A stretch of 64,000 nucleotides of DNA from assembly GCA_002428495.1 (NCBI GenBank), contig DIWR01000027.1:20542-84541 (forward strand). The letters are read 5' to 3'. Made by a program: the position numbers and the translations under genes. Below the pieces are notes generated by a model. The model saw only the letters and a list, made by a program, of their open reading frames with translations. It searched no databases and had not been told where the DNA came from. Source of the DNA: Synergistaceae bacterium UBA6101 (GTDB lineage: Bacteria; Synergistota; Synergistia; Synergistales; Synergistaceae). Below, one piece after another: positions 1 to 8,689 of the stretch. Every line of letters begins with the position of its first letter. Positions within the stretch are counted from its first letter, which is position 1.

Positions 1-746
1 AAGAGATGCCCGGAGAAGAAGGATACCCTGCATACCTCGGGACAAGACTTGCATCTTTCTACGAAAGAGCAGGAAGGGCAATCTGTTTCGGAAGCGACGG
101 AAGAGAAGGGGCCATATCCGTAATAGGAGCGGTCTCACCTCCGGGAGGAGACCTTTCGGAGCCGGTCACACAGAACACACTGCGCGTTACAAAGGTCTTC
201 TGGGGACTGGATGCACAGCTGGCTTACCAGAGGCATTTCCCTGCCATCAACTGGCTTTCGAGCTACTCCCTCTATGCCCATACTCTGGGCGAACACTGGG
301 ATGCCATTTATGACGGAGAATGGAGCACATACAGGACAGAGGCTATGAGCCTGCTCGAAGACGAGGACAAGCTAAAGGAAATAGTTCGCCTGGTCGGTCT
401 GGACGCCCTTTCAAAGGAAGAACGAATGGTCCTTGAGACTTCAAAATCAATAAGGGAAGACTTCCTTCACCAGAACTCATTCCACGAGATAGACACCTAC
501 GCGTCTATGGACAAGCAGTTCAAAATGCTTAGAAACATCCTTACTTTTCATCGTCTTGGAATGCAGGTCCTGACCCGCGGAGAAATGCTTCGCTCTGTTA
601 TTGACCTTCCTATCAGAGAAGACATAGCGCGTATGAGATATATTGAAGAGAGTGACCTAAACAACTTAGACGTTCTTGAGACTGCAATAAAGACTGAACT
701 GGGAAAATTGAGCGCTGCTGGAGGTGGCCTTGATGATGTTGCCTAA
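1..746 (+). CDS. atpA: V/A-type ATP synthase catalytic subunit A, C-terminal part (partial)
   Basis: The gene enters from the left edge; the frame is open from base 3 and the first visible residues, [19 protein letters not shown], are the conserved stretch just after the catalytic P-loop half of V/A-type A subunits. About 247 C-terminal residues are present, including the segment around [26 protein letters not shown] typical of the family (only key part quoted as [19 protein letters not shown]). Subunit A hydrolyses or makes ATP in the A3B3 head of the membrane-bound H+- or Na+-translocating complex. It overlaps the start of the B subunit gene, showing an operon. Ion specificity cannot be told because the membrane subunits lie outside the window. 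The 5' part is missing only because of the window edge. Confidence 0.95.
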   Translation, partial: EMPGEEGYPAYLGTRLASFYERAGRAICFGSDGREGAISVIGAVSPPGGDLSEPVTQNTLRVTKVFWGLDAQLAYQRHFPAINWLSSYSLYAHTLGEHWDAIYDGEWSTYRTEAMSLLEDEDKLKEIVRLVGLDALSKEERMVLETSKSIREDFLHQNSFHEIDTYASMDKQFKMLRNILTFHRLGMQVLTRGEMLRSVIDLPIREDIARMRYIEESDLNNLDVLETAIKTELGKLSAAGGGLDDVA

Positions 747-2154
747 GGAGTATAAAACGATCTCCAACCTCTCCGGTCCGCTTATGGTGGTTGAAAAGAT
801 CGAAGATGTCAGCTATGACGAACTGGCGGAGATCCGTCTTGCCAATGGTGAGCGCAGGCGTGGAAGGGTCCTGGAGATTTCAGAGACCAAGGCGCTTGTT
901 CAGGTATACGAAGGAAGCACCGGTATAGACGTCAGCACAACCCAGATAAGATTTCTGGGAGATGTCCTCAAGCTGCCTGTCTCAAAGGACATGCTTGGAC
1001 GTATATTTAACGGAAGGGGAGACCCCATAGACGGCGGCGCCCCCATAATTCCCGAAGCGTACCTTGATGTTAACGGAGACCCGATCAACCCGTTTTCACG
1101 TGACTTCCCGTCAGAGTTCATCCAGACAGGTATCTCAACGATCGACGGAATGAACCCCCTTGTCAGGGGACAGAAGCTGCCGATATTCTCCGGAAGCGGT
1201 ATGCCTCATAATCAGATAGCTGCCCAGATAGCTCGCCAGGCTACGGTCATCAGCGGACATGCGAATTTTGCTGTTGTATTCTCTGCTATGGGTATCACCT
1301 TTGAAGAAGCCTCTTTCTTTATGGAAGACTTCCGAAAGACGGGAGCCCTAGAACGAACGGTAATGTTCGTAAACCTTGCAGATGACCCCGCGATCGAGCG
1401 TATTTCAACACCTCGCCTTGCTCTTACTGCGGCTGAGTATCTGGCTTTTGAACAGGGCATGCACGTACTGGTAATACTGACTGACCTTACTAACTACTGC
1501 GAAGCGCTGCGAGAGATATCTGCCGCACGCAAAGAGGTCCCGGGGCGCCGCGGCTATCCCGGCTATCTATATACTGACCTTGCAACAATGTACGAGAGGG
1601 CGGGAAGGCTTCGCGGCAAAGAGGGATCAATCACGCAGCTCCCGATACTCACAATGCCTGAAGACGACAAGACACATCCCATCCCCGACCTTACGGGATA
1701 CATCACTGAGGGGCAGATCATCCTGGCAAGAGGACTCCACCGCAAAGGGATATATCCGCCTGTTGATGTCATGCCCTCCCTTTCCCGTCTTAAGGACAAG
1801 GGAATTGGAAAAGGCAAGACCCGTGAGGACCATGCGGATCTGATGAACCAGCTCTTTGCTGCGTATTCAAGGGGTAAGGAAGCTAAAGAACTTGCGGTCA
1901 TTCTCGGAGAGGGAGCCCTCTCGGATGAAGACAAGGCATTTGCCAAGTTTGCAGACCTCTTCGAAGACAAATATGTACGTCAGGGTGAATATGAGAACAG
2001 GACCGTGGAGGAGACCCTGCTTCTTGGATGGGAACTCCTGACCATTGTTCCTACCAAGGAACTTAAGCGTGTAAGGGACGAGTATATCGATAAATATCTG
2101 AAGCCGCTGGTCGAAGCAAAAAAAGACGAGACGCTTGAGATCAAAGAAGCATAG
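733..2154 (+). CDS. atpB: V/A-type ATP synthase subunit B
   Basis: Non-catalytic nucleotide-binding B subunit of the V/A-type ATPase head, 473 residues, full family length. The family stretch [18 protein letters not shown] replaces a true P-loop, as expected for B subunits, and the C-terminal half carries [20 protein letters not shown]. The frame could open at GTG 724 or ATG 733; the ribosome binding site GGAGG at 720-724 sits directly on the GTG but 8 bases before ATG 733, so 733 is preferred. It overlaps the A gene by 14 bases and is followed by subunit D after 16 bases with its own AGGAGGGGG site, so translation is coupled through the operon. Confidence 0.96.
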   Translation: MMLPKEYKTISNLSGPLMVVEKIEDVSYDELAEIRLANGERRRGRVLEISETKALVQVYEGSTGIDVSTTQIRFLGDVLKLPVSKDMLGRIFNGRGDPIDGGAPIIPEAYLDVNGDPINPFSRDFPSEFIQTGISTIDGMNPLVRGQKLPIFSGSGMPHNQIAAQIARQATVISGHANFAVVFSAMGITFEEASFFMEDFRKTGALERTVMFVNLADDPAIERISTPRLALTAAEYLAFEQGMHVLVILTDLTNYCEALREISAARKEVPGRRGYPGYLYTDLATMYERAGRLRGKEGSITQLPILTMPEDDKTHPIPDLTGYITEGQIILARGLHRKGIYPPVDVMPSLSRLKDKGIGKGKTREDHADLMNQLFAAYSRGKEAKELAVILGEGALSDEDKAFAKFADLFEDKYVRQGEYENRTVEETLLLGWELLTIVPTKELKRVRDEYIDKYLKPLVEAKKDETLEIKEA

Positions 2155-2170
2155 GAGGGGGTGACCTCTA

Positions 2171-2797
2171 ATGGCGAAGGCACTTAATGTCAACCCCAAC
2201 CGGATGGAGCTTTCAAAGCTCAAAAGACAGCTTGTCGTAGCCAAGAGGGGGCACAAACTGCTGAAAGATAAGCAGGACGCACTCGTTAAGGCTTTTCTTG
2301 CGAAAGCGAAATTTGTCTGGGAGCTAAGGCAGGAGATCGAAAAAGAGATCAGTTCCTGTTATGCGGGTTTCCTGCTTGCAAGAGCCCAGACTCTGCCTGA
2401 AATGCTGGAACAGACCCTCATGAACGCAGGCGGAAACATGAGAGTAAATGTACATTTTGTAAATATAATGAGTGTACGTGCCCCTTCGTTTGAGCTGCCT
2501 GAACAGAAAATTGAGCTCAACTATGGCCTAGGTACCTCACCGGGGAGCCTTGATATCGCACTTGAGCAGTTTTTGAAACTGATGCCCAGGCTCGTTAAGC
2601 TTGCCGCTGAAGAGAAAGCCCTGAGGTCAATGGCCCTGGAGATAGAGAGGACAAGGAGAAGGGTAAACGCACTGGAGCACGTAATGATCCCTTCTTTTGT
2701 TGAAGCAATTCACTCTATCTCAATGAAGCTCGAGGAAATGGAACGATCGACCCTTTCGAGGCTGATGGTCATAAAAGAGATAGTTCGTTCACATTAG
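2171..2797 (+). CDS. atpD: V/A-type ATP synthase subunit D (central stalk)
   Basis: Central rotor stalk subunit D, 208 residues, near the usual family length. The N-terminus NVNPNRMELSKLKRQLVVAK and the long helical, charged ends that form the coiled-coil rotor shaft are visible, with RTRRRVNALEHVMIP near residues 155-175 matching the conserved C-terminal helix. ATG 2171 follows an AGGAGGGGGTG site near 2153-2162. It is the last gene of the A-B-D run; a hairpin with a T-rich tail follows, so it probably ends the operon. Subunits I, K, E, C and F are presumably upstream, outside the window. Confidence 0.95.
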   Translation: MAKALNVNPNRMELSKLKRQLVVAKRGHKLLKDKQDALVKAFLAKAKFVWELRQEIEKEISSCYAGFLLARAQTLPEMLEQTLMNAGGNMRVNVHFVNIMSVRAPSFELPEQKIELNYGLGTSPGSLDIALEQFLKLMPRLVKLAAEEKALRSMALEIERTRRRVNALEHVMIPSFVEAIHSISMKLEEMERSTLSRLMVIKEIVRSH

Positions 2798-2824
2798 CCT
2801 GCCATTAAATAATCAAAATTCCTT

Positions 2825-2876
2825 ACTGACTGGTCTGAGGCAGAGCTTTACTTTGGTTTGGACCAGTTAGTTTTAT
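2825..2876 (+). terminator. Probable terminator of the V-ATPase operon
   Basis: Arms 2825-2836 (ACTGACTGGTCT) and 2860-2871 (GGACCAGTTAGT) can form a 12-bp stem with two G-U pairs and a 23-base loop, followed by TTTTAT. It lies between subunit D and the RNase P RNA promoter. The loop is long, so strength is uncertain. Confidence 0.5.
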
Positions 2877-2902
2877 GTGCAGATAAAATAATTTGCTATA
2901 AT
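2872..2902 (+). promoter_or_regulatory. Promoter of RNase P RNA
   Basis: A perfect -10 box TATAAT lies at 2897-2902, seven bases before the first base of the P1 helix at 2909. The -35 region is poor (TTTATG/TTATGT around 2872-2878), with T-rich sequence upstream. The fit of the -10 to the RNA 5' end is the main support. Confidence 0.6.
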
Positions 2903-2908
2903 TGCATT

Positions 2909-3254
2909 GGGAGTACAAGATCCAGCCGCCGGCGCTAAGCGCGGGAGGAAAGTCCGGGCTCCGCAGGGCAGGATGCAGGATAATATCCTGCGAGTGCGAA
3001 CTCAGGGAAAGTGCCACAGAAATATACCGCCCGCGCAATCGGGTAAGGGTGAAAAGGTGGGGTAAGGGCCCACCGGCCGAAAGGGCGACCTTCGGGCCAG
3101 GCAAACCCCATCCGGAGCAAGGTCGAATAGGGGAGGACGAGGCTGCCCGCTGACTCCCGGGTACGACCGCTAGAGTCCGTCTGCAAGGACGGAATTAGAT
3201 AAATGGCTGGAGAGGACTTAGTCCTTTACAAAACCCGGCTTATTGAGTGCTCCC
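2909..3254 (+). ncRNA. rnpB: RNase P RNA, bacterial type A
   Basis: Catalytic RNA of RNase P, which trims tRNA 5' leaders. The universally conserved elements appear in order: GAGGAAAGTCCGGGCTCC near 2943, ACAGAAA near 3015, GGGTAAGGGT near 3039, GGCAAACCCC near 3100, AGATAAATGG near 3197 and AACCCGGCTTA near 3231. The ends pair as helix P1: GGGAGTAC (2909-2916) with GTGCTCCC (3247-3254). The length of about 346 bases fits. Its own promoter precedes it and a strong palindromic terminator follows within 5 bases. One oddity is ACAAAACCCGGC near the 3' end where ACAGAACCCGGC is usual. Short protein frames across it are artefacts. Confidence 0.96.
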
Positions 3255-3258
3255 GTTT

Positions 3259-3301
3259 AAAGAGTGGTAACAGGTTTTAAAACCTGTTACCACTCTTTTT
3301 T
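3259..3301 (+). terminator. Perfect palindromic terminator of RNase P RNA
   Basis: Bases 3259-3278 and 3279-3298 are exact reverse complements (20 bp each, AAAGAGTGGTAACAGG at the left end), ending in a run of T. As RNA this is a very stable hairpin with a U tail. The symmetry means the hairpin also forms on the other strand. Confidence 0.93.
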
Positions 3302-3347
3302 AATTAAAAATTGCAATAAATTTAAAATATTAAGTTTTAGGATTTTT

Positions 3348-3363
3348 TGTGTATGCATACACA
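3348..3363. promoter_or_regulatory. 16-bp perfect palindrome, possible operator
   Basis: TGTGTATGCATACACA is a perfect palindrome in the AT-rich 250-base stretch between the RNase P terminator and mraZ. A TATAAT at 3384-3389 lies 20 bases downstream without a good -35 box. Position upstream of the dcw cluster suggests a regulator site, but no cognate factor is known to me. Confidence 0.35.
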
Positions 3364-3508
3364 GAGGAACCAATACGTGTTTTTATAATAAAAAAGCTAT
3401 CAAAACTCTGTCATAATCAAACAATTTTAAGATTTTGATTCTATAGGCCTAGTTTAGATTATTGGATTAAATTATAAGGTCTTGCATTGTGATATCATTG
3501 GGGTTAAT

Positions 3509-3543
3509 GTGGGACAAAGTGGTACAAAGTGGAGTAAAGTGGG
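3509..3543 (+). promoter_or_regulatory. MraZ box: four GTGGN direct repeats
   Basis: GTGGG (3509), GTGGT (3519), GTGGA (3529) and GTGGG (3539) recur at exactly 10-bp steps with similar 5-base spacers (ACAAA, ACAAA, GTAAA). MraZ proteins of E. coli and mollicutes are known to bind TGGGN repeats with this periodicity upstream of mraZ. The last repeat runs into GGGTGA, the likely ribosome binding site of mraZ, so binding would also cover the translation start. No convincing promoter hexamers were found just upstream. Confidence 0.8.
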
Positions 3544-3553
3544 TGAATTATCT

Positions 3554-3979
3554 ATGTTGGTGGGAAGCTATAACCATAAACTGGACAGTAAGGGCAGAAC
3601 GGTATTGCCCGCTCGCTTCAGGGGAGAGCTGGGTTCTTCCATTGTTGCTACTATCGGCATAGACCGCTGCATAGCGCTTTATCCTGTCAGCAGGTGGGAA
3701 GAGCTGATACTGAAACTTAAAGATCTCTCTTCTTTCAAAAAAAAGACCCGCGATTTCAGAAGAGTTTTGCTCTCTATGGCTACAGAACTGGAAATAGATG
3801 GTTCAGGTAGGGTTTTGATCCCTTCAGGGCTCAGGGAGTATGCCGGAGTAGATCAGGAAGTGACGCTTATCGGTCTTGAAGATCATCTCGAGATATGGGA
3901 CAGCATCAGATGGGAAGAACAGCGCAGCGGAGTCCTTCTGGATTTCAGTGATCTCGCTGAGGATCTTGAAGGAATATGA
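3554..3979 (+). CDS. mraZ: Transcriptional regulator MraZ
   Basis: DNA-binding regulator that heads the dcw cluster and represses it, 141 residues. The sequence MLVGSYNHKLDSKGRTVLP and the second copy near residue 75, LEIDGSGRVLIPSGLREYAG, are the two SpoVT/AbrB-like halves with the conserved DxKGR and GR motifs. The frame is open further upstream, but ATG 3554 is chosen because family members start with M(F/L)xGxYxHxxD and because the four MraZ boxes lie directly before it. The stop overlaps the rsmH start (ATGA). Confidence 0.95.
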   Translation: MLVGSYNHKLDSKGRTVLPARFRGELGSSIVATIGIDRCIALYPVSRWEELILKLKDLSSFKKKTRDFRRVLLSMATELEIDGSGRVLIPSGLREYAGVDQEVTLIGLEDHLEIWDSIRWEEQRSGVLLDFSDLAEDLEGI

Positions 3980-4935
3980 AAGAACATGTCCCGGTAATGG
4001 TTAATGAGGTGCTTAAAGCACTCATGCCCTGGGAAGAAGTCAGGATAACGATAGACGCGACATTGGGACTGGGAGGGCATACCGGATTCATTCTTAATAA
4101 CTGCACCGGTGCCTATGTAATAGGATTCGATCAGGACCCATACGCAAGAAAAATAGCTCAGGACAATCTGTCGCGGTTTTCAGAAAGATTTGAAATTGAG
4201 GCTGATAACTTCAGGCATATTGAAAAGCTAAAAGAGAGACCGGGATGGGCAGGTGCGTCAGCCGTCCTGTTCGATCTGGGGGTCTCGAACATGCAGATCA
4301 CAGAGTCATACAGGGGTTTTTCTTTTCAGGAGGACGGTCCGCTGGATATGAGGATGGACGCAGCCGAGGAGACGAACAGCGAACTGACTGCGAAGGAAAT
4401 ACTTGACTTCTGGTCAATAAAAGAGCTTACAGAAGTTTTTAGGAAATATGGAGAAGAGCAGTATGCGTATCAGATCGCCAGAGGTATCGTCAGAAACAGG
4501 GAAGCAGGAGGAAGCATCAGTACGACAGGAGATCTGGTTGAGCTGATAAGGAAGATATTACCTGCCCCGGTCCAGAGAAAAATGGGAGGGCATCCCGCAA
4601 GAAAGATCTTTCAGGCGCTAAGGATCGCGGTAAACGATGAAATGAATGCTCTTGAAGAAGCTCTGGATGGATCACTGAAGATACTTGCCCCCGGCGGGAA
4701 GATCATAACGATATCGTATCATTCGCTCGAAGACAGAATAGTTAAAACCAGATTCAGAAAGTGGCAGGAGGAAGGTTTGGGCCAGGCAAGGCCAAGGAAG
4801 GCCATAACTCCCTCCGAAACCGAAATAGAAAACAATCATAAATCAAGAAGCGCAAAACTCAGGATCTTTGAATCAGAAAGAGAAATTTATAGGAAAGGTG
4901 ATAAAACCGATGCAATACACAGAATGCCGACATGA
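3976..4935 (+). CDS. rsmH: 16S rRNA (cytosine-1402-N4)-methyltransferase RsmH
   Basis: SAM-dependent methyltransferase (MraW) that modifies C1402 of 16S rRNA in the decoding centre, 319 residues. HVPVMVNEVLKAL at the start, DATLGLGGHT (SAM-binding loop), FDLGVSNMQI, and near the C-terminus ISYHSLEDRIVK are diagnostic. Start ATG overlaps the mraZ stop by four bases, the standard dcw arrangement; its 3' end overlaps ftsL by 26 bases. Confidence 0.97.
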   Translation: MKEHVPVMVNEVLKALMPWEEVRITIDATLGLGGHTGFILNNCTGAYVIGFDQDPYARKIAQDNLSRFSERFEIEADNFRHIEKLKERPGWAGASAVLFDLGVSNMQITESYRGFSFQEDGPLDMRMDAAEETNSELTAKEILDFWSIKELTEVFRKYGEEQYAYQIARGIVRNREAGGSISTTGDLVELIRKILPAPVQRKMGGHPARKIFQALRIAVNDEMNALEEALDGSLKILAPGGKIITISYHSLEDRIVKTRFRKWQEEGLGQARPRKAITPSETEIENNHKSRSAKLRIFESEREIYRKGDKTDAIHRMPT

Positions 4936-5311
4936 AAATGAAAAACCGCATTCATCACTTTTCGTAATTTGCTTTTTATCTGTCTTTATATGCGCAGCTG
5001 CGCTAGGGACCCTGCGTCTTTATGGCTTGTATCTTGAACACCGTATTTCTGAGACTGCAGGAAGGATCGAAGCATGCAGGGAATCCAATCTCGACATGTC
5101 AAAAAAATATTCGGAACTGCTTTCACCGGCAAGGATATACAGTTATGCCCGCGAAGAGCTTGGCATGGTGAATGCTGAGGACATAAGGACAATCAAAGTA
5201 GATAATTCTGATATCATGGTGGCTCAGGCGGTCGTATATCCTATGGAAGAAAAAACAGGTTTTCTTGATTACATCAATCCTTTTGTAAGGAAGGCACATG
5301 CCAAGAATTAA
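4910..5311 (+). CDS. ftsL: FtsL-like cell division protein
   Basis: Small bitopic membrane protein, 133 residues, in the canonical ftsL place between rsmH and ftsI. Residues about 16-35 (LFVICFLSVFICAAALG) form one membrane span; residues about 38-85 look like a coiled coil with LEHRISETAGRIEACRESN, followed by a short C-terminal tail. FtsL bridges FtsB and FtsQ in the divisome and activates FtsW/FtsI. Primary sequence conservation is low in this family, so the call rests on topology and position. ATG 4910 is preferred over an upstream TTG because AGGAAAGGTGA at 4891-4901 lies 8 bases before it. Confidence 0.8.
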   Translation: MQYTECRHENEKPHSSLFVICFLSVFICAAALGTLRLYGLYLEHRISETAGRIEACRESNLDMSKKYSELLSPARIYSYAREELGMVNAEDIRTIKVDNSDIMVAQAVVYPMEEKTGFLDYINPFVRKAHAKN

Positions 5312-7013
5312 AAAAAATGAGCCTGAGAACATAAGACGATCAAAGTCTGTGTGGAAGGCAGTATATTTAGTACTGATAGTCCTTGCGGCAGGTACGGCAT
5401 GGATCCAGCTTAAACCCGACACAAGAGTCGTAAGACAATCGCAGAGACAATACTGGGCAAGCGTGGCAGTCAGCGCCTCCAGAGGAGAAATAAAAGACCG
5501 TAACGGGATCCCGCTGGCAGTCTCTGTACCTGCCACAAGTTTTTTTATAGACCCAAAGTACTGGGATCCGAAAAGTGCCGACCTGCTTTCAAAACCTTTT
5601 GGTAAAAACATAGCAAAGAAATTTTCCAAAGATCTTCCAGGTCGGTTTTATTGGGTAGTAAGGAATGTCCCAAAAGAAAAAGCAGATTCATTTTTAGAAA
5701 AAGAGATCCCGGGCCTCTACACAATAAGCGAGAGGATCAGGGTCTATCCTCATGGAGAGCTAGCATCACATGTTCTTGGTTACTGTGATATTGATGATTA
5801 CGGACAGGCCGGAGTCGAGCTTGCCTGGAATCACATACTCTTCTCGCCTCCCAGGACAAGATTTATGACAAGGGATTCCAAAGGGAAAACATTGGATACC
5901 ATGGGTGGAAAATCAGGAGTCCTGAAAAACACCTCCGGTTCGATAAGACTGACGATAGATTCACGGATACAGCAGATAGTGGAGTGGCGTTTGAGCGAGG
6001 GTGCAAAAGCCGCAAAAGCTTCATGGGGCGCCGGTGTCTGTGTAGATCCCAATACAGGGGAGGTCCTGGCTCTTGCAAGCTATCCCTCGTTGGACCCGAA
6101 TGACAGGAATAATCTTAAAGATCAAAATGCAGTAAGGAATAATGCTGTAGGAAGGGTATTCGAACCAGGATCGATCTTTAAGCCTATTACAATGTCGATA
6201 GCTGTAGAAACCGCGGCTGCCAATAAGAACAGTGCTTATAACTGCAGGGGCACCATGAAGCTGGCCGACAAGACTATAAGTGACGTCAACAAAAAAGCGC
6301 ATGGGATCCAGGATCTTATGCACGTGTTGATGAATTCGTGCAATATCGGAATGGCCATAATGTCGATGGGGGTCCCGAGGCACCAGGCATACGGAATGCT
6401 TAAGCAGTTCGGATTCGGTGAAAAGACAGAGATCGAACTTGCGGGTGAAGAGTCAGGACTTATCAAATCCCCTGAAGAGTGGATTGGGACAGTTCCGGCT
6501 AATATTTTCATCGGACAGGGAATCGCGGTTACTCCGCTGCAGGCGGTCATGGCGATCGGAAGTATAGCCAACGGTGGATCGCTGTTGAAACCTTATCTGA
6601 TAGCAGAGGTACAGGACAGCGATGGCAAGGTAATACATAAAGGCGGACGCAGGGCACGCTATCAGGTCATGTCATCCAAGACTGCCGAGTTTATGAGGAC
6701 AGCGATGAATAGAGTTGTCAGTGAAGGCGGGGGCAAACTGGCATTTACAGAAAAAGTTTCAATTGCCGGAAAGACAGGGACTGCCCAGATCGCATCAGGT
6801 GGCGAATATAGAAAGGGACACTATGTTGCATCTTTTGTTGGTTTCTGGCCGTCTGAAAAACCCAGGTATGTGATGATAATCAGTCTCGGCGAGCCCCAGG
6901 GAGCAAGGTACTACGGCGGCCAGATTGCTGCTCCTATATTCAAAGCGATCGTTGAAGACATCGTGCAGGTATCTCCCCCGGAAAAGGATCTGATGAAAAC
7001 CGAATTAAACTGA
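5298..7013 (+). CDS. ftsI: Division-specific peptidoglycan transpeptidase (PBP3/FtsI)
   Basis: Class B penicillin-binding protein, 571 residues: N-terminal membrane span (about residues 20-37), dimerisation domain, then a transpeptidase domain. The active-site serine is S292 in GSIFKP, the second motif is SCN at 347-349 and the third is KTGT from residue 492. It cross-links septal peptidoglycan with FtsW. No PASTA repeats are present. It overlaps ftsL by 14 bases. Its position inside the dcw cluster favours FtsI over other class B PBPs such as SpoVD. Confidence 0.95.
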   Translation: MPRIKKNEPENIRRSKSVWKAVYLVLIVLAAGTAWIQLKPDTRVVRQSQRQYWASVAVSASRGEIKDRNGIPLAVSVPATSFFIDPKYWDPKSADLLSKPFGKNIAKKFSKDLPGRFYWVVRNVPKEKADSFLEKEIPGLYTISERIRVYPHGELASHVLGYCDIDDYGQAGVELAWNHILFSPPRTRFMTRDSKGKTLDTMGGKSGVLKNTSGSIRLTIDSRIQQIVEWRLSEGAKAAKASWGAGVCVDPNTGEVLALASYPSLDPNDRNNLKDQNAVRNNAVGRVFEPGSIFKPITMSIAVETAAANKNSAYNCRGTMKLADKTISDVNKKAHGIQDLMHVLMNSCNIGMAIMSMGVPRHQAYGMLKQFGFGEKTEIELAGEESGLIKSPEEWIGTVPANIFIGQGIAVTPLQAVMAIGSIANGGSLLKPYLIAEVQDSDGKVIHKGGRRARYQVMSSKTAEFMRTAMNRVVSEGGGKLAFTEKVSIAGKTGTAQIASGGEYRKGHYVASFVGFWPSEKPRYVMIISLGEPQGARYYGGQIAAPIFKAIVEDIVQVSPPEKDLMKTELN

Positions 7014-7046
7014 GAGATCGGTGGATATTAGCTGATAATTGATTTC

Positions 7047-7076
7047 TTGACCCTTTGAATATATTGGTAATAAAAT
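7047..7076 (+). promoter_or_regulatory. Internal dcw promoter before the first murE
   Basis: TTGACC at 7047-7052 and TAAAAT at 7071-7076 are separated by 18 bases, in the 94-base gap between ftsI and murE. It would allow the murein ligase block to be expressed apart from the mraZ-controlled head of the cluster. Confidence 0.55.
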
Positions 7077-7107
7077 TGCGCTTTGGATCTGATGGAGGTG
7101 TATTTGT

Positions 7108-8616
7108 ATGAAGTTTAGCTCTCTGGTTTCATTGTTGGAAAAAAGCCCTCTTGATGTCGGGATCCACAGCACTTCAGATTCAGGATACCTCTCGCTGACT
7201 GAGGTTGATAATTTGGTCTCGGACAGCAGGAAAGTCACAAAGGGCTCTATTTTTGCCTGTGTGGAAGGCGAGCATTCTGACGGACATGACTTCGCGCAGG
7301 CGGCACTTTCTTCAGGAGCGGCAGCTCTGCTTTGCGAACACCCCTTAAATGATATCGATATTCCTCAGCTGATTTGCCCTGACGTGAGGAGAAACATGGG
7401 CAGGGTCGCATCTTTGCTGTATGATGAACCTGTCTCCAGGCTCAAGATGATAGGCATAACAGGGACCAACGGCAAAACCACCTCGACCTTCATGACAAAG
7501 TCTATTCTGGAGAATTGCGGAATAAAAACAGGTCTGCTTGGAACAGTCTGGTGTGACGACGGGATACTGAAAGAGGATGCGGAGCATACGACACCGGAAG
7601 GCTCTGACCTGCAGGCCTGGCTCCGCAGAATGGTCTCAAACGGATGCAGCACCTGCATAATGGAAGCTTCATCCCACGCCATAAGCCAGGGGCGCATAGA
7701 CGGGGTACTCTATGACAGAGCAGGTTTTACCAATCTGACTGTAGATCATCTCAACTACCACATTGACATGGAATCCTACTTTGAAGTAAAAAGCAGCCTC
7801 TTCAAAAACTACATCCGCGGTGACTGGCGTGCGGCCGTTAACCTTGATGATCAATACGGAGAGCGTCTTTACCGGGAACTTGGAAAACGCTGCGTTGGAT
7901 ACAGTCTTATGGACAGCAGGGCGGATTTTTGCGCATGTGTAAAAAAAGTTTCGGTTGAAGGCATGGATGTAGAGATAAAAACACCCGATCTGAAAAACCC
8001 CATAGAGAGAAAAATTCCGCTTCTTGGCGTCTACAATGTTATGAACGCCCTTCAGGCCCTCTCTCTTTCCTGGACACTTGAAATAGAATGTGAAGCCGCG
8101 CTTGAGGGACTTGTCAAAATGAGGCAGGTGCCGGGCCGCCTTGAAAGATACCTTATTGAAGAGAGCGGAACATGTGTAATAGATTTTGCGCATAACCCGG
8201 ACGGTCTTGAAAAGATCCTTACTGCACTGAGGACAATATGCGAGGGAAAACTGACAGTTGTTTTCGGCGCAAGCGGAGAGAGCGATATAAGCAAGCGACC
8301 CCTTATGGGAGAGACTGCATCCAGAATTGCTGACCAAGTGATCATAAGCTCTGATAATCCCAAAAGCGAGGACCCTGCAGCCATTGCTGCAGAGATACTT
8401 GAGGGAGCAAAAAAACATGCGGCTGAATGCAGTGTTATTATCGACAGAAACGAAGCAGTTGATTTTGGACTTGAAAACCTGAAGAGCGGAGATATACTGC
8501 TGCTTGCCGGCAAAGGTCCCGAATCTTATCAGATACTGAAGGAAGGGCCTATCCGATATTCTGATAAGAATGCAATGGATGCATGGTGCAGTAAAAGGGG
8601 CAGAAAGTATTTCTGA
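7108..8616 (+). CDS. MurE-like Mur ligase, copy 1 (divergent specificity motifs)
   Basis: UDP-MurNAc-L-Ala-D-Glu ligase family, 502 residues, first of two tandem copies. The ATP-binding loop GTNGKTT is at 119-125, and TTPEGSDLQ and SSHAISQGR are conserved, so the fold and nucleotide site look intact. Two substrate-pocket motifs differ from copy 2: GGDRD is SGESD at 389-393 (Ser392 where E. coli has Arg389, a diaminopimelate contact) and DNPR is DNPK at 416-419. It could add a different third residue, be less selective, or be regulatory. GGAGGTG at 7094-7100 supports the ATG start. It is very similar to the next gene along its whole length, so it arose by tandem duplication (inference). Confidence 0.85.
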   Translation: MKFSSLVSLLEKSPLDVGIHSTSDSGYLSLTEVDNLVSDSRKVTKGSIFACVEGEHSDGHDFAQAALSSGAAALLCEHPLNDIDIPQLICPDVRRNMGRVASLLYDEPVSRLKMIGITGTNGKTTSTFMTKSILENCGIKTGLLGTVWCDDGILKEDAEHTTPEGSDLQAWLRRMVSNGCSTCIMEASSHAISQGRIDGVLYDRAGFTNLTVDHLNYHIDMESYFEVKSSLFKNYIRGDWRAAVNLDDQYGERLYRELGKRCVGYSLMDSRADFCACVKKVSVEGMDVEIKTPDLKNPIERKIPLLGVYNVMNALQALSLSWTLEIECEAALEGLVKMRQVPGRLERYLIEESGTCVIDFAHNPDGLEKILTALRTICEGKLTVVFGASGESDISKRPLMGETASRIADQVIISSDNPKSEDPAAIAAEILEGAKKHAAECSVIIDRNEAVDFGLENLKSGDILLLAGKGPESYQILKEGPIRYSDKNAMDAWCSKRGRKYF

Positions 8617-8689
8617 TGATATTTGTATTCCCAACCCTTCTCATTAAATATTAAAAGTTGAAGACCAACCTGTAAGCGGGGGTGTTATT

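Noticed and set aside
2902..3186. Short frames on both strands within the RNase P RNA
   Set aside because: The region is explained by the conserved RNA structure, with both P1 arms and all universal motifs present.
3482..3553. N-terminal extension of MraZ by 24 residues
   Set aside because: It would translate the MraZ binding repeats, and the family N-terminus begins at ATG 3554.
7669..8634. 321-codon frame opposite the first murE
   Set aside because: It is the antisense shadow of a strongly conserved Mur ligase gene and its product shows no recognisable motifs.
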